From JAQWQB01 sp047636995 (GTDB lineage Bacteria > Bacteroidota > Bacteroidia > Flavobacteriales_D > Sanyastnellaceae): a stretch of DNA of 64,000 nt. Every line of letters starts with the position of its first letter. The stretch's first letter is position 1. The stretch is taken from assembly GCA_047636995.1 (NCBI GenBank), contig JBLIGQ010000001.1, forward strand, positions 1 to 64,000. The letters run 5' to 3'. The notes beneath the pieces are model-generated. The model was not told the DNA's origin. It did no database searches and worked only from the letters and a program-made list of their open reading frames with translations. A program made the translations under genes and the position numbers. Below, piece by piece: positions 1 through 8,762 of this stretch.

Positions 1-12
1 GGTTTTACGTTT

Positions 13-105
13 ACTGACATTTTAATAGTCGTTTTAGATTATTTGACATATAGATTATCAATCGTTTAGCTGACAGAATTCGTGCCAATGCTTAAAAACT
101 GACAA
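13..105. repeat. Four evenly spaced TGACA elements
   Basis: TGACA begins at 15, 44, 71 and 100, that is at spacings of 29, 27 and 29 bases, in a gene-free stretch beyond the secG terminator. Three of the four read CTGACA. The regular spacing suggests binding sites in front of a gene left of the window, but this is inference; nothing here identifies the protein that would bind. Confidence 0.4.
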
Positions 106-132
106 GGCTGCATAAAATTGATTTTTTTGGGC

Positions 133-167
133 AAAAAAAATGTCAGTATGGTGACATACTGACATTT
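133..167 (-). terminator. Rho-independent terminator after secG
   Basis: A perfect 13-bp stem (138-150 with 155-167) closes a four-base loop. Read on the minus strand it is followed by a run of eight T (the A run at 133-140). It lies 23 bases beyond the secG stop codon and ends the miaB-to-secG operon. Confidence 0.9.
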
Positions 168-189
168 CAAATATCGTTGGCGTAGAAGT

Positions 190-525
190 TTATTCTACTG
201 GCGCTGCCGCAGGCTCACCTCCATTTGTAATGTCAATACCTGACTGATCAATTACATCTATAGAAGACTCTTCCTTAAATGCACCTTCTGCTTCGCCGCT
301 TCCATTTCCATAGAATTTAGCCGAAAGCAGGCACAACGCGAACAGACCGATGGTTAAGTACCACGTTGACTTTTCTAAAAAGTCTGCCGTCTTTTGCACA
401 CCACCAATTTGCGAAGCCCCCTGAAAACCAGTGGCTAAACCTCCCCCTTTAGGGTTCTGTACAAGGATCACTCCCGCTAACAGGAAACACACGATGAGGA
501 TCAAAACAATTATAAAAGCACCCAT
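190..525 (-). CDS. secG: Preprotein translocase subunit SecG
   Basis: SecG is the small auxiliary subunit of the SecYEG channel in the inner membrane and helps SecA-driven protein export. The 111-residue product has a first membrane helix at about residues 3-22, the family's NPKGGGLA loop (residues 24-31), and a second helix at about 55-70. The remaining 40 residues are an acidic, low-complexity tail rich in Glu, Gly and Ala, as is common in Bacteroidota SecG. It is the last gene of the leftward operon, nine bases after the TPR protein gene, and is followed by a strong terminator. Identification is secure. Confidence 0.93.
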   Translation of the reverse strand: MGAFIIVLILIVCFLLAGVILVQNPKGGGLATGFQGASQIGGVQKTADFLEKSTWYLTIGLFALCLLSAKFYGNGSGEAEGAFKEESSIDVIDQSGIDITNGGEPAAAPVE

Positions 526-534
526 TTCTTCAGC

Positions 535-1584
535 TTATTTCGTTGACTTTCTGCGCTCTTGCAGCTTTTTAATTTGGTTGGCAAAATAAATGCTTTTTTC
601 TGGATATTTCAAGCTTAATAACTTATACGCTTTAATTGCCTTGTTTGCGGCACCCTGATTTGCATAAATTTTGGCCATCGTCTCAGTGACGAATTGTACA
701 TCTTCTACGAGACTCAGCTTCGCAAGGTTCTCATTTGAGAACAGTGCAGATTTCTTTGGTGTTATTTTCGGATCAGCAGCTATAAAGCGGTCTATCAGCT
801 CTTCTAATGGAACATCAGGTTCCAATTGAGTTGGTATTTGATCCTCTTCATCAGTGTCCCCATCCTCTTTTACTGCTGTTTCCCAATCAATTTCATGGGA
901 CCGTTTTTGAAGAAACTGAGCAAATGAAGAGAGTTGCTTTTTTTCTTCATTGGTGGTCTTTGGAACAGCTAATTCATCTTTTTTCTCTTCTTCAGGAGCC
1001 CCTTCCTGCATTTTTTCTGACTTTTCAGCCTGCACTTCTTGTTCAATTGAGCTTGAAATGGCCTCTAGAAGGATTTCTCGCTGAAGTCCTTCGAAATCCT
1101 CTAATTTCTTTCGCGCCTCAAGCTCCTCAGATTCTCCTTCCTCAACCACTGCTTCGCGGGGGTCAGAGTCTGCACTGGCATCTTCTAACGGCACTTCCTT
1201 CCCCTCTAGCTCAAATTCCGGCTCATACTCCGTGCACTCATTTCCATCCTCTTTAGACCCGTCTTCATCATCTACATACTCTGGATGCTCTGCCTCTTCT
1301 TCATCCATTCGTTGAATCTCTTCTTCAAATGCTTTGACTTTTGCAGAGAAATCTTCCTTATGAATCAAATCAAATAGAGCTTCTCGCTCGCCTGCATAAA
1401 TGGCAGCGCGTTTCACATTAGCATCAAAGGCTACATGTCCGGCGATGTGATCTGACTTACATAAAAGAACATGAGAAGCACCAAACCAAGGATAGTCAAC
1501 GGAAAGCTGTACCAATTCATCTCGAAGAGGAACCAGATATTCCTTCGGTTCAGATAGTGCGTTATAAAACTGTTCCTTCTGCAT
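535..1584 (-). CDS. Acidic protein with C-terminal TPR-like repeat
   Basis: A 349-residue cytoplasmic protein with no signal peptide. The first 90 residues look folded; residues about 90-255 are very rich in Glu, Asp and Lys and probably disordered or coiled. The last 55 residues (ending in a helix pair with AIKAYKLLSLKYPEKS) resemble one TPR unit, as in tetratricopeptide proteins. The start is placed at the ATG at 1584 because it overlaps the lptE stop as TAATG, a coupled arrangement; a TTG two codons upstream is less likely. Its place between lptE and secG suggests envelope or export work, but no function is known to me. Confidence 0.8.
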   Translation of the reverse strand: MQKEQFYNALSEPKEYLVPLRDELVQLSVDYPWFGASHVLLCKSDHIAGHVAFDANVKRAAIYAGEREALFDLIHKEDFSAKVKAFEEEIQRMDEEEAEHPEYVDDEDGSKEDGNECTEYEPEFELEGKEVPLEDASADSDPREAVVEEGESEELEARKKLEDFEGLQREILLEAISSSIEQEVQAEKSEKMQEGAPEEEKKDELAVPKTTNEEKKQLSSFAQFLQKRSHEIDWETAVKEDGDTDEEDQIPTQLEPDVPLEELIDRFIAADPKITPKKSALFSNENLAKLSLVEDVQFVTETMAKIYANQGAANKAIKAYKLLSLKYPEKSIYFANQIKKLQERRKSTK

Positions 1585-2075
1585 TACCAATTTCCAAGTG
1601 AAGCATTAAAAATCTCTTGCGTTAGCTGTTCTGATATGTCTTCCATGAGCAAGTCCTCAACGCTGAGCAAATCTTGCGTGCTATCATAGTCAGAGAACTT
1701 AGTGAATACACGATCGAAACTCAAATCAGTTTCGATGGTATTGGTATATTTAATTTTCACGGTCACCGTCAATCGGTTTCGCGTAGCCGTTTCTTCCCCT
1801 GACACGCCCACTGGTGATATGCGGTAATCTGTAATCATCCCTTGAAATTGCAACTCGCCCTTCTCATCTTCCAACTTCAAAGTAGATTGTCGCTGAATAA
1901 GGTCACGCAGCGCCTCAGTGAAATTTTGAGCTATGCTCGGACTCGCAAGGGGTGTTTGCGGCTTAATGTAGTCTACTGAAAATGATTTCGCACCCGAAGT
2001 TTGAGCTCCATAAGGCGTATAAATGCCACATGACGCCAAAAAGAAAACCAGGAGTATGCTTGTAGTTACTTTCAT
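1584..2075 (-). CDS. lptE: LptE-like outer-membrane lipoprotein
   Basis: The 163-residue product starts with a lipoprotein signal ending in the lipobox LASC, so Cys16 would be the acylated residue. The rest is a small alpha/beta domain containing the pattern seen in Bacteroidota LptE proteins: the opening GIYTPYG, a conserved aromatic and proline segment, and an IQRQSTLKL helix-strand unit. In the LPS transport system LptE plugs and assembles the LptD barrel. The gene lies 22 bases after the sigma-54-type activator and overlaps the next gene by TAATG. Assignment rests on length, lipobox and operon position more than on identity of single residues. Confidence 0.8.
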   Translation of the reverse strand: MKVTTSILLVFFLASCGIYTPYGAQTSGAKSFSVDYIKPQTPLASPSIAQNFTEALRDLIQRQSTLKLEDEKGELQFQGMITDYRISPVGVSGEETATRNRLTVTVKIKYTNTIETDLSFDRVFTKFSDYDSTQDLLSVEDLLMEDISEQLTQEIFNASLGNW

Positions 2076-2097
2076 AGGGATTCAAAACGGCTTCAAT

Positions 2098-3342
2098 TTA
2101 CTTCAAATTGTATTCTTTAATTTTCCGGTACAATGTACGCTCTGAAATACCAAGCTCACGCGCAGCATATTTGCGCTTATTCCCATGTTTTGCCAGCGCT
2201 TTTCGAATGAGCTCACGCTCGGTCTCCATCAAGCTAAATGATTCCTCAATCTCAACATGACCCTCTTCATTTTCAGGCTCATCTCTCAGGTGTTCGGCAT
2301 GAGAACGCGGAGGCAACTGAAGGTAAGAAGCCTCATCTTCCTCTGCTGACCCCTCATCTTGAAACACCTTCTTCATTAATTCAACATTCGCATCAGAATC
2401 ATCAAGCTGTCCGTCATTTCGAATCAAGCGAAGCACCAATTTTTTCACATCGTTCAAATCTGCTTTCATCTCAAAAAGCAGCTTATACAGGATTTCACGC
2501 TCTGAAAAATTAGAGGCCTCTTCCTTTTTTTCGCCAATCACCATTGGCAATTGACTTCCTTGATCAGCGGGGAGATATTGCTTCAATTCAGCTGTACCCA
2601 TATCTCTAGACTGCTCAATAACAGACATTTGCTCCGTAATATTTTTGAGCTGCCGAATGTTCCCTGGCCAGCGGTAATTTTGCAGCAATACAACTGCCTC
2701 TTCGCTCAGCATCAAAGGAGGCATGCGGTATTTTTCACTGAAATCTGTAGTGAACTTTCTGAACAATAAATAGATGTCTTCTTTTCGCTCTCGAAGGGGC
2801 GGCATGAAGATGGGCACTTGGTTTAAACGGTAGTATAAATCTTCACGAAACTTCCCTCTCGAAATGGCTTCTCCAAACTTCACATTGGTAGCTGCCACAA
2901 CACGCACATCTGTTTTTATGACCTTACTAGAACCAACACGAATGAATTCACCCGTTTCCAATACACGAAGAAGTCTAACTTGTGTTTGCAGCGGCAACTC
3001 GGCTACTTCATCCAAAAATATGGTTCCGCCATCTGCCTCTTCAAAATAGCCTTTTCTTGAACCCGTTGCTCCGGTGAAGGCTCCTTTTTCGTGACCAAAC
3101 AATTCTGAATCAATGGTCCCTTCAGGGATGGCTCCGCAATTCACAGCAATATATGGCCCGTGCTTTCTAGCACTCAGATTGTGGATGATTTTCGGCATCA
3201 CCTCCTTCCCTGTTCCACTTTCACCATTGATGAGGACAGAGATATTGGTAGGCGCAACTTGCACGGCAACATCAATTGCACGGTTCAAGGCTTGGGAATT
3301 CCCAATGATACCAAAACGTTGTTTTACAGTTTGAAGTTCCAT
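2098..3342 (-). CDS. Sigma-54-dependent transcriptional activator, no receiver domain
   Basis: The 414-residue protein begins directly with an AAA+ domain: Walker A GESGTGKE near residue 40, the GAFTGA loop that contacts sigma-54 near residue 86, and Walker B TIFLDEV near 107. The C-terminus carries a Fis-type helix-turn-helix (about residues 375-412, with AARELGISERTLYRK). There is no N-terminal receiver or other sensory domain, so activity must be set by level or by a partner protein. An acidic linker of roughly 100 residues lies between ATPase and DNA-binding parts. It sits 3 bases after miaB. Its target promoters cannot be read from this window. Confidence 0.92.
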   Translation of the reverse strand: MELQTVKQRFGIIGNSQALNRAIDVAVQVAPTNISVLINGESGTGKEVMPKIIHNLSARKHGPYIAVNCGAIPEGTIDSELFGHEKGAFTGATGSRKGYFEEADGGTIFLDEVAELPLQTQVRLLRVLETGEFIRVGSSKVIKTDVRVVAATNVKFGEAISRGKFREDLYYRLNQVPIFMPPLRERKEDIYLLFRKFTTDFSEKYRMPPLMLSEEAVVLLQNYRWPGNIRQLKNITEQMSVIEQSRDMGTAELKQYLPADQGSQLPMVIGEKKEEASNFSEREILYKLLFEMKADLNDVKKLVLRLIRNDGQLDDSDANVELMKKVFQDEGSAEEDEASYLQLPPRSHAEHLRDEPENEEGHVEIEESFSLMETERELIRKALAKHGNKRKYAARELGISERTLYRKIKEYNLK

Positions 3343-3345
3343 AGA

Positions 3346-4773
3346 TTAATTGTTAACTACGGTTCCTATAAGTGTAAGTGCAGTGCATCTTTCGATGCGC
3401 ACCATAACATAATCTCCTGGTTTGCAATCTCCTTTTGGAAATATTACATTCATATTTTGGGTGTTCCTCCCTGAATACTCATCTTCAGATTTCTTAGAGG
3501 TATTTTCAACCAAGACCTCCATTGTTTTACCAAGCATTTCTTTGGTGCGAACTGAAGCACAAGCCATGTGCGTGTCTACAATTTCTTGCAGTCTGCTCGC
3601 TTTCAAAGACTCGGGAACATCATCTTCGAACTTACGCTCTGCCAGTGTGCGTGGACGTTCTGAGTACTTAAACATGTAGCACATGTGAAATACTACTTCT
3701 TTCATCAGGCTCACGGTATCTTTATGTTCTTGTTCCGTTTCGCCACAAAACCCACTGATGGTATCAGTAGAAATAGAGCATTCTGGCATGATTCTGCGAA
3801 TGGCAGATATGCGATCTAAATACCATTCTCGTGTGTAGCCTCTGTTCATTCGTTTGAGCATATCGCTGTTCCCGCTTTGAACCGGCAGGTGCACGCACTT
3901 ACAAATGTTTGGATACTTGGCCATCACATGCAGCACATCGTCTGTCATGTCTTTGGGGTGGCTTGTAGAAAAGCGAATGCGAAGTAACGGATCTACTTGC
4001 GCCACCATTTCCATTAACTGCGCGAAATTTACAGCAGGAAGTGCCTTGTCTTTCACCTCTCCTTTATTGGTGATATTCCATTTGTAAGAATCAACATTCT
4101 GTCCCAACAAAGTAACCTCTCTATATCCTGATTCAAAAAGCGCCTTTGCTTCGCTCACTATGGATAGTGGATCTCTGCTTCGTTCTCTTCCTCTGGTAAA
4201 AGGCACCACACAGAAAGAGCACATATTATCACACCCTCGCATGATAGATATAAAAGCAGTAATGCCATTGCTGTTGAGTCTAACAGGACTAATTTCAGCG
4301 TAAGTTTCTTCACGAGACAACAACACATTCACGGCTTGCTGACCCCCGTCAACCTCTTCAATGAGTTTAGGCAAATCTCGATAGGCGTCTGGGCCTACTA
4401 CAAGATCAACCAATTTTTCTTCTTCGAGCAATTGTTGTTTCAGTCGCTCAGCCATGCACCCCAACACGCCAATGATCATTCCTGGACGTTTCCGTTTGAG
4501 GGACCTGAAATACTCTAGACGCTTTCGCACGCGCTTTTCGGCTTGATCACGAATGGCACAAGTATTAATAAGCACTACATCAGCTTCATCAGAATCACGT
4601 GTAGTAGAAAATCCAACTTCGCCCAAAATAGAAGCGACGATTTCAGAATCAGAAAAATTCATGGCGCAACCATAACTTTCTAACAGAAGCTTTCTTCCCG
4701 GTTCTTTTGACTTAGGGACCATGAGTTTTTCACCTTGGCGGCCTTCATCTATAACTTTCTCTGCCTTTTGCAT
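3346..4773 (-). CDS. miaB: tRNA-2-methylthio-N6-dimethylallyladenosine synthase MiaB
   Basis: MiaB is a radical-SAM enzyme that adds the methylthio group to i6A37 of tRNAs reading UNN codons. The 475-residue protein has the N-terminal UPF0004 domain with three cluster-binding cysteines (in SYGCAMN, NTCAIR and VLGCMAE), the radical-SAM motif CDNMCSFC that binds the second 4Fe-4S cluster, and a C-terminal TRAM domain. All motifs are intact. It is the first gene of the leftward operon; the promoter at 4837-4869 fits the phylum consensus. MtaB and RimO are related families, but the LNSNGITAF-to-cluster region and length favour MiaB. Confidence 0.93.
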   Translation of the reverse strand: MQKAEKVIDEGRQGEKLMVPKSKEPGRKLLLESYGCAMNFSDSEIVASILGEVGFSTTRDSDEADVVLINTCAIRDQAEKRVRKRLEYFRSLKRKRPGMIIGVLGCMAERLKQQLLEEEKLVDLVVGPDAYRDLPKLIEEVDGGQQAVNVLLSREETYAEISPVRLNSNGITAFISIMRGCDNMCSFCVVPFTRGRERSRDPLSIVSEAKALFESGYREVTLLGQNVDSYKWNITNKGEVKDKALPAVNFAQLMEMVAQVDPLLRIRFSTSHPKDMTDDVLHVMAKYPNICKCVHLPVQSGNSDMLKRMNRGYTREWYLDRISAIRRIMPECSISTDTISGFCGETEQEHKDTVSLMKEVVFHMCYMFKYSERPRTLAERKFEDDVPESLKASRLQEIVDTHMACASVRTKEMLGKTMEVLVENTSKKSEDEYSGRNTQNMNVIFPKGDCKPGDYVMVRIERCTALTLIGTVVNN

Positions 4774-4836
4774 TTAAGCGTTTCGTTTTATACTCAGAAT
4801 AAATTCTTCAACAAATCAGATCATTTGAAGGAGACA

Positions 4837-4875
4837 CAAAGGTAAGTGAAAGTCTTCTAGCATGACAAATTGTCA
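4837..4875 (-). promoter_or_regulatory. Promoter of the miaB-secG operon with overlapping dyad
   Basis: Read on the minus strand, TTTG (4869-4866) is followed after 21 bases by TACCTTTG (4844-4837), an excellent match to the Bacteroidota -33/-7 consensus TTTG and TAnnTTTG. The -33 box lies inside the dyad TGACAAATTGTCA (4863-4875), six-base arms around one central base, which could be an operator. The leader to the miaB ATG would be about 58 bases. Confidence 0.65.
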
Positions 4876-5010
4876 CAAAGGTTAACAATTCATCAATTTG
4901 CCCTTTGAATTTTTTTTTTGAGGGTATTTTCAAGTACCATCCCCACTCCTTATTCTATGAATAACAGTTCACATCTGCAAGGCCTTTCTTGAAAGAGTAG
5001 AAATTTTTGA

Positions 5011-5042
5011 TTGCGAGGGTACCTTTATATGTACTTACTTTG
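5011..5042 (+). promoter_or_regulatory. Candidate topA promoter
   Basis: TTG at 5011-5013 and TTACTTTG at 5035-5042 are separated by 21 bases; the downstream box differs from TAnnTTTG at one position. A start of transcription near 5049 would give a leader of about 55 bases containing the dyad at 5048-5061. Confidence 0.45.
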
Positions 5043-5104
5043 CAACGCACTCAACTGAGTGTCGCCAAGCGTTTTTTGGTGATAACCTGCAGAATATCAA
5101 ACAC

Positions 5105-7411
5105 ATGTCGAAGAATCTGGTAATAGTCGAGTCTCCCGCAAAAGCGAAGACCATTGAAGGCTACCTAGGAAAAGATTTCGTTGTAAAGTCGAGTTACGGC
5201 CACGTCAGAGACCTTGCAAAAGGTGATATGGCGATTGACGTTGCGAATGACTTCAAGCCCGTTTATGAAGTTTCTCCAGACAAGAAAAAGCTTGTTGCAG
5301 AATTGAAGAAACTAGCCAAGGCAGCAGAGGTTGTGTGGTTAGCGACGGATGAGGATCGCGAGGGAGAAGCAATTTCTTGGCACCTGCTAGAATCACTGAA
5401 CATCAAACCCGAAAAAACGAAGCGAATAGTTTTCTCTGAAATCACGAAAACTGCCATCCTTAAAGCCATTGAGAATCCACGAACGGTAGACATCAATTTG
5501 GTGAATGCCCAGCAAGCCCGTCGTGTACTTGATCGATTGGTCGGATTTGAGCTTTCACCTGTTCTTTGGAAGAAAGTGAGGCCCGCTTTAAGTGCCGGTC
5601 GGGTTCAAAGTGTTGCTGTCCGAATCATTGTGGAGCGTGAGCGTGAAATCATTGCCTTTAAGGCTGAAAGTAGCTTTAGAACAGTAGCGCTTTTCAAACT
5701 TGATGGAGCGGAACTCAAAGCGGAGTTGCCAAAACGTTTCGCCAAAGAAAAAGAAGCAATGGACTTCCTTCAAAGTTGTATTGATGCAGACTATGCCATC
5801 AGCAACCTTGAAACAAAACCTTCTAAGAAATCTCCTGCAGCGCCATTTACGACATCAACTTTGCAACAAGAAGCCTCCCGAAAACTGGGGTTCTCTGTTT
5901 CTCAGACCATGGTTGTAGCTCAGCGTTTGTATGAGAGTGGGCGCATTACATACATGAGAACAGACAGTGTCAACTTAAGCCAAAGTGCGCTAGAAGCTGC
6001 TTCTCTAGAAATCTCATCTAGCTATGGGAAAGAATATGCAGAAACACGAAAGTACAGCTCAAAAAGCAAGGGTGCCCAAGAGGCTCACGAAGCCATTCGC
6101 CCTACTGAAATGTCTACGCACCGAATAGAAGGCGAACGAAATGAAGAACGTCTTTACGAATTAATATGGAAGCGTACATTGGCTTCTCAAATGGCTGATG
6201 CTAAGTTGGAAAAAACAACGGCCTCCATTTCTATTTCTAAAAATGATCTCCAATTTATTGCCAAAGGCGAAGTAATCAAGTTTGAAGGATTCTTGAAAGT
6301 TTACCTTGAAGGAACAGATGACGAAGAAGACGAGAGCACAAAAGGAATGTTACCTCCTTTAACCATCGGACAAGACCTCAATTTAAAAGACATTGTGGCC
6401 ACCGAACGTTTCTCACACCACCCACCACGTTACACCGAAGCTAGTTTGGTTCGGAAACTAGAAGAACTTGGGATTGGTAGACCGTCAACCTATGCACCCA
6501 CCATTAGTACCGTTCAAAAGAGAGGGTATGTGGTAAAGGAAGAACGGGATGGAAAAGAAAGAAAATACCGCATCATATCACTTGAGAACAACAAAGTAAA
6601 GGATGAAGATGCCGTTGAGATGGCTGGCGCAGAGCGAGGAAAGCTATTCCCTACAGACATTGGCATCGTTGTGAATGACTTTCTGGTTGAACACTTTGTT
6701 GAAATTCTTGACTATAATTTCACTGCAACAGTGGAGGAAGAGTTTGATAGCATAGCCAATGGAAAAGTTGAGTGGAATGAAATGATTCGCAACTTCTATG
6801 GTGATTTCCACAAGAGCGTTGAGCACACCCTTGAACATTCTGATCGTGCCTCAGGAGAGCGCAGTCTAGGTGCAGACCCTGCAAGTGGAAAGCCGATCAT
6901 TACGCGTATTGGAAGATATGGCCCAATGATTCAAATTGGAGATGCTGAAGATGAAGAAAAACGTTTCGCCTCATTGCTTCCGCACCAGAGTATTACAAAC
7001 ATCACTTTGGAAGATGCGCTTGACCTATTCAAGCTGCCAAGAGGATTGGGAGAGTATGAAGGCAAAAAAGTAAGCGCTGCGATCGGAAGATTCGGTCCTT
7101 ATGTGCGCTATGATGGCCTCTTTGTATCCATCAAAGAAGAGCAAGGTGATGACCCTTATACTATTACATTGGAACGCGCCATTGAATTGCTAAAAGAGAA
7201 AAAAGAGAAAGATGCGAAAGCGTTGATTAATAGCTGGGACGAAGAACCAGATATCAAAGTACTGGAAGGTCGTTATGGTCCTTACATCAAAGCAGGGAAA
7301 AAGAACGTTAAAATCCCGAAAGACAAAGAGGCTTCTGAATTAACACTTGAAGAAGTAAGGGAACTTGTAGCTAACGCACCTGAGAAACCAAAACGCAAGA
7401 AGAAGTCATGA
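5105..7411 (+). CDS. topA: DNA topoisomerase I
   Basis: Type IA topoisomerase that relaxes negative supercoils. The 768-residue protein has the Toprim domain (VESPAKAKTIEGYLG at the N-terminus and the acidic motif DEDREGEAISW near residue 83), and the catalytic tyrosine in RITYMRTDS (Tyr283). The C-terminal part lacks the four-cysteine zinc fingers of the E. coli enzyme; instead it has three copies of a repeat marked by GRYGPMIQ, GRFGPYVR and GRYGPYIK (about residues 600-755), the topoisomerase I C-terminal repeat type, and ends in a basic tail. The next gene overlaps its stop by four bases (ATGA). Confidence 0.96.
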   Translation: MSKNLVIVESPAKAKTIEGYLGKDFVVKSSYGHVRDLAKGDMAIDVANDFKPVYEVSPDKKKLVAELKKLAKAAEVVWLATDEDREGEAISWHLLESLNIKPEKTKRIVFSEITKTAILKAIENPRTVDINLVNAQQARRVLDRLVGFELSPVLWKKVRPALSAGRVQSVAVRIIVEREREIIAFKAESSFRTVALFKLDGAELKAELPKRFAKEKEAMDFLQSCIDADYAISNLETKPSKKSPAAPFTTSTLQQEASRKLGFSVSQTMVVAQRLYESGRITYMRTDSVNLSQSALEAASLEISSSYGKEYAETRKYSSKSKGAQEAHEAIRPTEMSTHRIEGERNEERLYELIWKRTLASQMADAKLEKTTASISISKNDLQFIAKGEVIKFEGFLKVYLEGTDDEEDESTKGMLPPLTIGQDLNLKDIVATERFSHHPPRYTEASLVRKLEELGIGRPSTYAPTISTVQKRGYVVKEERDGKERKYRIISLENNKVKDEDAVEMAGAERGKLFPTDIGIVVNDFLVEHFVEILDYNFTATVEEEFDSIANGKVEWNEMIRNFYGDFHKSVEHTLEHSDRASGERSLGADPASGKPIITRIGRYGPMIQIGDAEDEEKRFASLLPHQSITNITLEDALDLFKLPRGLGEYEGKKVSAAIGRFGPYVRYDGLFVSIKEEQGDDPYTITLERAIELLKEKKEKDAKALINSWDEEPDIKVLEGRYGPYIKAGKKNVKIPKDKEASELTLEEVRELVANAPEKPKRKKKS

Positions 7412-8574
7412 TGGACGGCTTATTGGATTTTTTCCAACCTGCTGACGTCACTATTTCCCCCTCGGAAGACGGTATTCGTCGCATTGCAGACAGCGCAGTT
7501 ATTCACACGAAAGCGCGAATGGGCTTCACTGAAGAGGCGAAGATTTTCATCTTTGGAGTAAAGGAAGAGCGCCATTCTGCAGGCAATGACGGCTGTGCTG
7601 AAGGACCTGATGAAATAAGAAAATTCCTTTATCGACTCCATGACATAGACAATCCTATGCCTATTGTAGATTTAGGAAACATTCATGCTGGAGCGCGCAT
7701 TGAAGATACTTATGCCGCTGTGAGAATGGTCTGTGAAGAGTTGCTTCGTGCAGACAAAATACCGGTAATCATAGGTGGCAGCCAAGACTTAACCTTTGCA
7801 AACTACGCGGCTTACGAGTCTCTTGAGCAAACAGTTAATCTCGTTACAGTTGACCAACGATTGGATTTCGGTGGCAAGCCTGAGCAAAATGATGCGTTCA
7901 ATTACCTTAATCAAATCGTACTTCACCAACCCAACTACCTGTTTAACTATTGCAATATTGCGCATCAGCGCTATCTGGTTGACAAGGACTTGATTGAGTT
8001 GATGGACAAAATGTATTTCGACCTTGTGCGTTTGGGCGAAGTGAATACCCGCATTAGTGATGCAGAGCCGGCCCTCCGAAACGCAGACATCGTGAGTATA
8101 GACCTATCTTCTGTTCGCGCGGGAGATAGCCCAGGATCTGCCAATGCAGGCCCAAATGGCTTGTATGCAGAATACATGTGTCAGATATGTAGGTATGCTG
8201 GAATGAGTGACAAACTAACTTCTTTCGGCATCTACGAATACAACCCTGTGTATGATGAACGAGGAAGGTCTGCTCAACTAGCAGCACAAATGTTATGGCA
8301 TTTCGTTGAAGGCGTCAGTCAGCGCAGAGGAGATTACCCTGTAGGGACAAAAGACGACTACATCAGGTTCATCGTTCCTCTGGCAGATCATGAATTGGTG
8401 TTTTACAAATCACCTTTGACTGATCGGTGGTGGATGGATGTTCCTTATCCCTCTGGATCAGGGAATAGATACCAGCGGCACCACCTAGTTCCGTGCACTT
8501 ATGAAGATTATCAAGGGGCTACCAATGAAGAAATGCCCGACCGATGGTGGAAAACTTTCCAAAAACTGACCTAA
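7408..8574 (+). CDS. Ureohydrolase-fold protein with degenerate metal site
   Basis: The 388-residue protein has the arginase/formiminoglutamase fold and would usually be labelled formimidoylglutamase. However, the metal-binding motifs are altered. The GGxHS motif reads GGSQD (Gln126 where His is expected), DxHxD reads DQRLD (Asp149, Arg151, Asp153), and the DxD motif reads DLS (Asp232, Ser234). Three of the six canonical manganese ligands are therefore missing, so hydrolase activity of the known kind is unlikely. It overlaps topA by ATGA and precedes porP-gldKLMN. No other histidine-degradation gene is near. I infer a non-catalytic or changed role, possibly tied to secretion or motility. Confidence 0.8.
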   Translation: MMDGLLDFFQPADVTISPSEDGIRRIADSAVIHTKARMGFTEEAKIFIFGVKEERHSAGNDGCAEGPDEIRKFLYRLHDIDNPMPIVDLGNIHAGARIEDTYAAVRMVCEELLRADKIPVIIGGSQDLTFANYAAYESLEQTVNLVTVDQRLDFGGKPEQNDAFNYLNQIVLHQPNYLFNYCNIAHQRYLVDKDLIELMDKMYFDLVRLGEVNTRISDAEPALRNADIVSIDLSSVRAGDSPGSANAGPNGLYAEYMCQICRYAGMSDKLTSFGIYEYNPVYDERGRSAQLAAQMLWHFVEGVSQRRGDYPVGTKDDYIRFIVPLADHELVFYKSPLTDRWWMDVPYPSGSGNRYQRHHLVPCTYEDYQGATNEEMPDRWWKTFQKLT

Positions 8575-8633
8575 ATGTAAAGCTTAAAGTGATTGGGGAA
8601 AAGAGCCAACCTATGGTATACCCCACGCCTACC

Positions 8634-8652
8634 CCTTGCCTGACAAGGCTTT
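8634..8652 (+). terminator. Weak terminator-like hairpin
   Basis: CCTTG (8634-8638) pairs with CAAGG (8644-8648) around a five-base loop and is followed by CTTTT. The stem is short and the T run poor, so it may only attenuate transcription between the ureohydrolase-like gene and porP. Confidence 0.3.
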
Positions 8653-8762
8653 TGAACTAAAAACTTAACCGCTTGCTTAATTTCGCGTGCTGAGAATTTT
8701 AGCTATATTAGCCACTTCTCAAAGAAGAGATAAAACTGGATTTGCACATTTTAAAGAGGAAA

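Larger units (their letters stand above)
4774..5104. other. Divergent intergenic region miaB / topA
   Basis: This 331-base stretch has no gene. It holds the miaB promoter (4837-4869 on the minus strand), a T-rich run near 4910-4920, and a candidate topA promoter (TTG at 5011-5013, TTACTTTG at 5035-5042 on the plus strand). A short dyad, CACTCA-AC-TGAGTG at 5048-5061, falls in what would be the topA leader. Confidence 0.6.

Noticed and set aside
807..1256. 149-codon plus-strand frame inside the TPR protein gene
   Set aside because: It is the complement of an acidic repetitive region, hence Leu/Pro/Phe-rich without domain features.
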